NCBI GenBank assembly: GCA_013695195.1
Contig: JACDAY010000302.1
Span: forward strand, 1 to 14,690
Direction: 5' to 3'
DNA from: Blastocatellia bacterium
GTDB lineage: Bacteria > Acidobacteriota > Blastocatellia > Pyrinomonadales > Pyrinomonadaceae
DNA: 14,690 bases
Part shown: piece by piece, positions 14,194-14,690 of the stretch
Numbering within the stretch: position 1 is the first letter of the stretch
Layout of the letters: the number at the start of each line of letters is the position of its first letter
Program-made: the position numbers and the translations under genes
Notes under the pieces: model-generated
The model's input: the letters and a program-made list of their open reading frames with translations, nothing else
Told to the model about the DNA's origin: nothing
Database searches by the model: none

Positions 14194-14520
14194 ATGTCCC
14201 AAACCACCACACGACAACTAGCCGAAAAGATCGCACAAATGATCGACGCTGAAACTCAATCCACTGATCTGAGTTCGCTGGCATCGAGCATTGATAAAAT
14301 AAACGACCGTCTTGATAGACTCGAACTTGCTTCCGGGATTCCGCACTCCGCACTACGCAGCATTCAGCAATCAATCCATCCTAGTCAGGATCGTTTTGAG
14401 GTCATAGAAGCCGTCGCTGACGAAGTTCTCGCACAGTATAAAAACGAAAAGGCCTGCAAGTTCGAACCGAACGGGAAGCCCTGCGATCACTGCTCAATGT
14501 GCAGCTCCCGCGGGTTTTAG
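14194..14520 (+). CDS. Small protein with C-terminal four-cysteine cluster, microcompartment-associated by position
   Basis: Not recognised. The 108 residues run as a polar helical N-terminus (LAEKIAQMIDAE), a linker, a short heptad helix at about 29-47 (SIDKINDRLDRLEL), a repeat-encoded stretch (49-60), an amphipathic helix FEVIEAVADEVLAQYKNEK (68-86), and a tail with C88, C97, C100 and C103 in ACKF...PCDHCSMC, ending SSRGF. The C-x8-C-x2-C-x2-C spacing could bind a 4Fe-4S cluster or zinc. Short amphipathic helices on linkers are used to load cargo into microcompartments, so a cargo, adaptor or electron-transfer role is possible but unproven. ATG 14194 with AGG upstream is chosen; an in-frame GTG at 14146 sits in REP sequence. 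It follows the shell genes on the same strand. Confidence 0.72.
   Translation: MSQTTTRQLAEKIAQMIDAETQSTDLSSLASSIDKINDRLDRLELASGIPHSALRSIQQSIHPSQDRFEVIEAVADEVLAQYKNEKACKFEPNGKPCDHCSMCSSRGF
14340..14374 (+). repeat. Heptanucleotide repeat inside the cysteine-cluster gene
   Basis: TCCGCAC twice and TACGCAG (14340-14360, 21 bases), then the degenerate units CATTCAG and CAATCAA. It stays in frame and encodes the stretch PHSALRSIQQS. The unit matches the right arm of the riboswitch 2 hairpin. Confidence 0.7.
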
Positions 14521-14690
14521 GGTAAAGCCGCCCGTCCTGGCGGCTGTCCTGAGTGCGTCTCGACTCGGCTAGCGTGACATTCACCGGACAGCCCGAAAGA
14601 TGCCGGCGTTACTCGCTCAACGATTTGCCGGAGCTGTCTGCGGCCTTCTCAGAGAATTAGCGTCACCGATATTCTGAGCAGTTCTTGCAC
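14521..14690. other. Structured non-coding stretch at the right edge
   Basis: No gene is supported. Three inverted repeats are visible: GCCGCC (14527-14532)/GGCGGC (14539-14544); GGCTGTCC (14542-14549)/GGACAGCC (14586-14593); and CTCAGA...ATTCTGAG (14648-14678), which recalls the REP-like hairpin after btuD. There is no T run for a terminator. Confidence 0.5.

Overview
The window looks like a chromosomal segment of a Gram-negative bacterium, most likely an Acidobacteriota member near Blastocatellia/Pyrinomonadaceae. That placement is inference. It rests on the TonB receptor with an N-terminal carboxypeptidase-regulatory domain, the MJ0619/Tes-like radical SAM protein, the paired EutN/CcmL shell genes, the moderate GC content, and the many short repeats between genes. 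No rRNA, tRNA, CRISPR array, transposase or phage gene was seen.

Layout. (1) 1-1706, minus strand, cut by the left edge: a large radical SAM enzyme related to MJ0619/tetraether synthase, with its own promoter in a 640-bp AT-rich divergent intergenic region. (2) 2350-4093: a phosphohexomutase followed by a small FtsB/DivIC-like membrane protein. (3) 4400-10179: a cobalamin uptake locus. It has a promoter, a cobalamin riboswitch with a large terminator, btuF-like, btuC-like and btuD-like genes, then a second cobalamin riboswitch and a BtuB-like TonB-dependent receptor. Together these would carry B12 across the outer membrane (receptor), periplasm (lipoprotein) and inner membrane (permease plus ATPase) and shut off when cobalamin is plentiful. 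(4) 10337-10943: a promoter, a secreted protein of unknown function and a terminator. (5) 11017-13199: gatB translationally coupled to a short-chain dehydrogenase, closed by a terminator. (6) 13429-14520: two tandem bacterial microcompartment pentamer (vertex) genes and a small protein with a C-terminal cysteine cluster, apparently the start of a microcompartment locus that continues past the right edge.

Two kinds of small repeat run through the window and are its most unusual trait. The first is heptanucleotide short tandem repeats, often as inverted pairs that fold into hairpins. One hairpin sits in the variable arm of each of the two cobalamin riboswitches, another lies between the two shell genes, and in-frame copies lie inside the phosphohexomutase and the cysteine-cluster protein. 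The second is a REP/REPIN-like palindrome family bounded by GTCAGAAC/GTTCTGAC. It occupies the btuF-btuC and btuC-btuD junctions and the gap downstream of the second shell gene, and it may supply the first codons of btuC.
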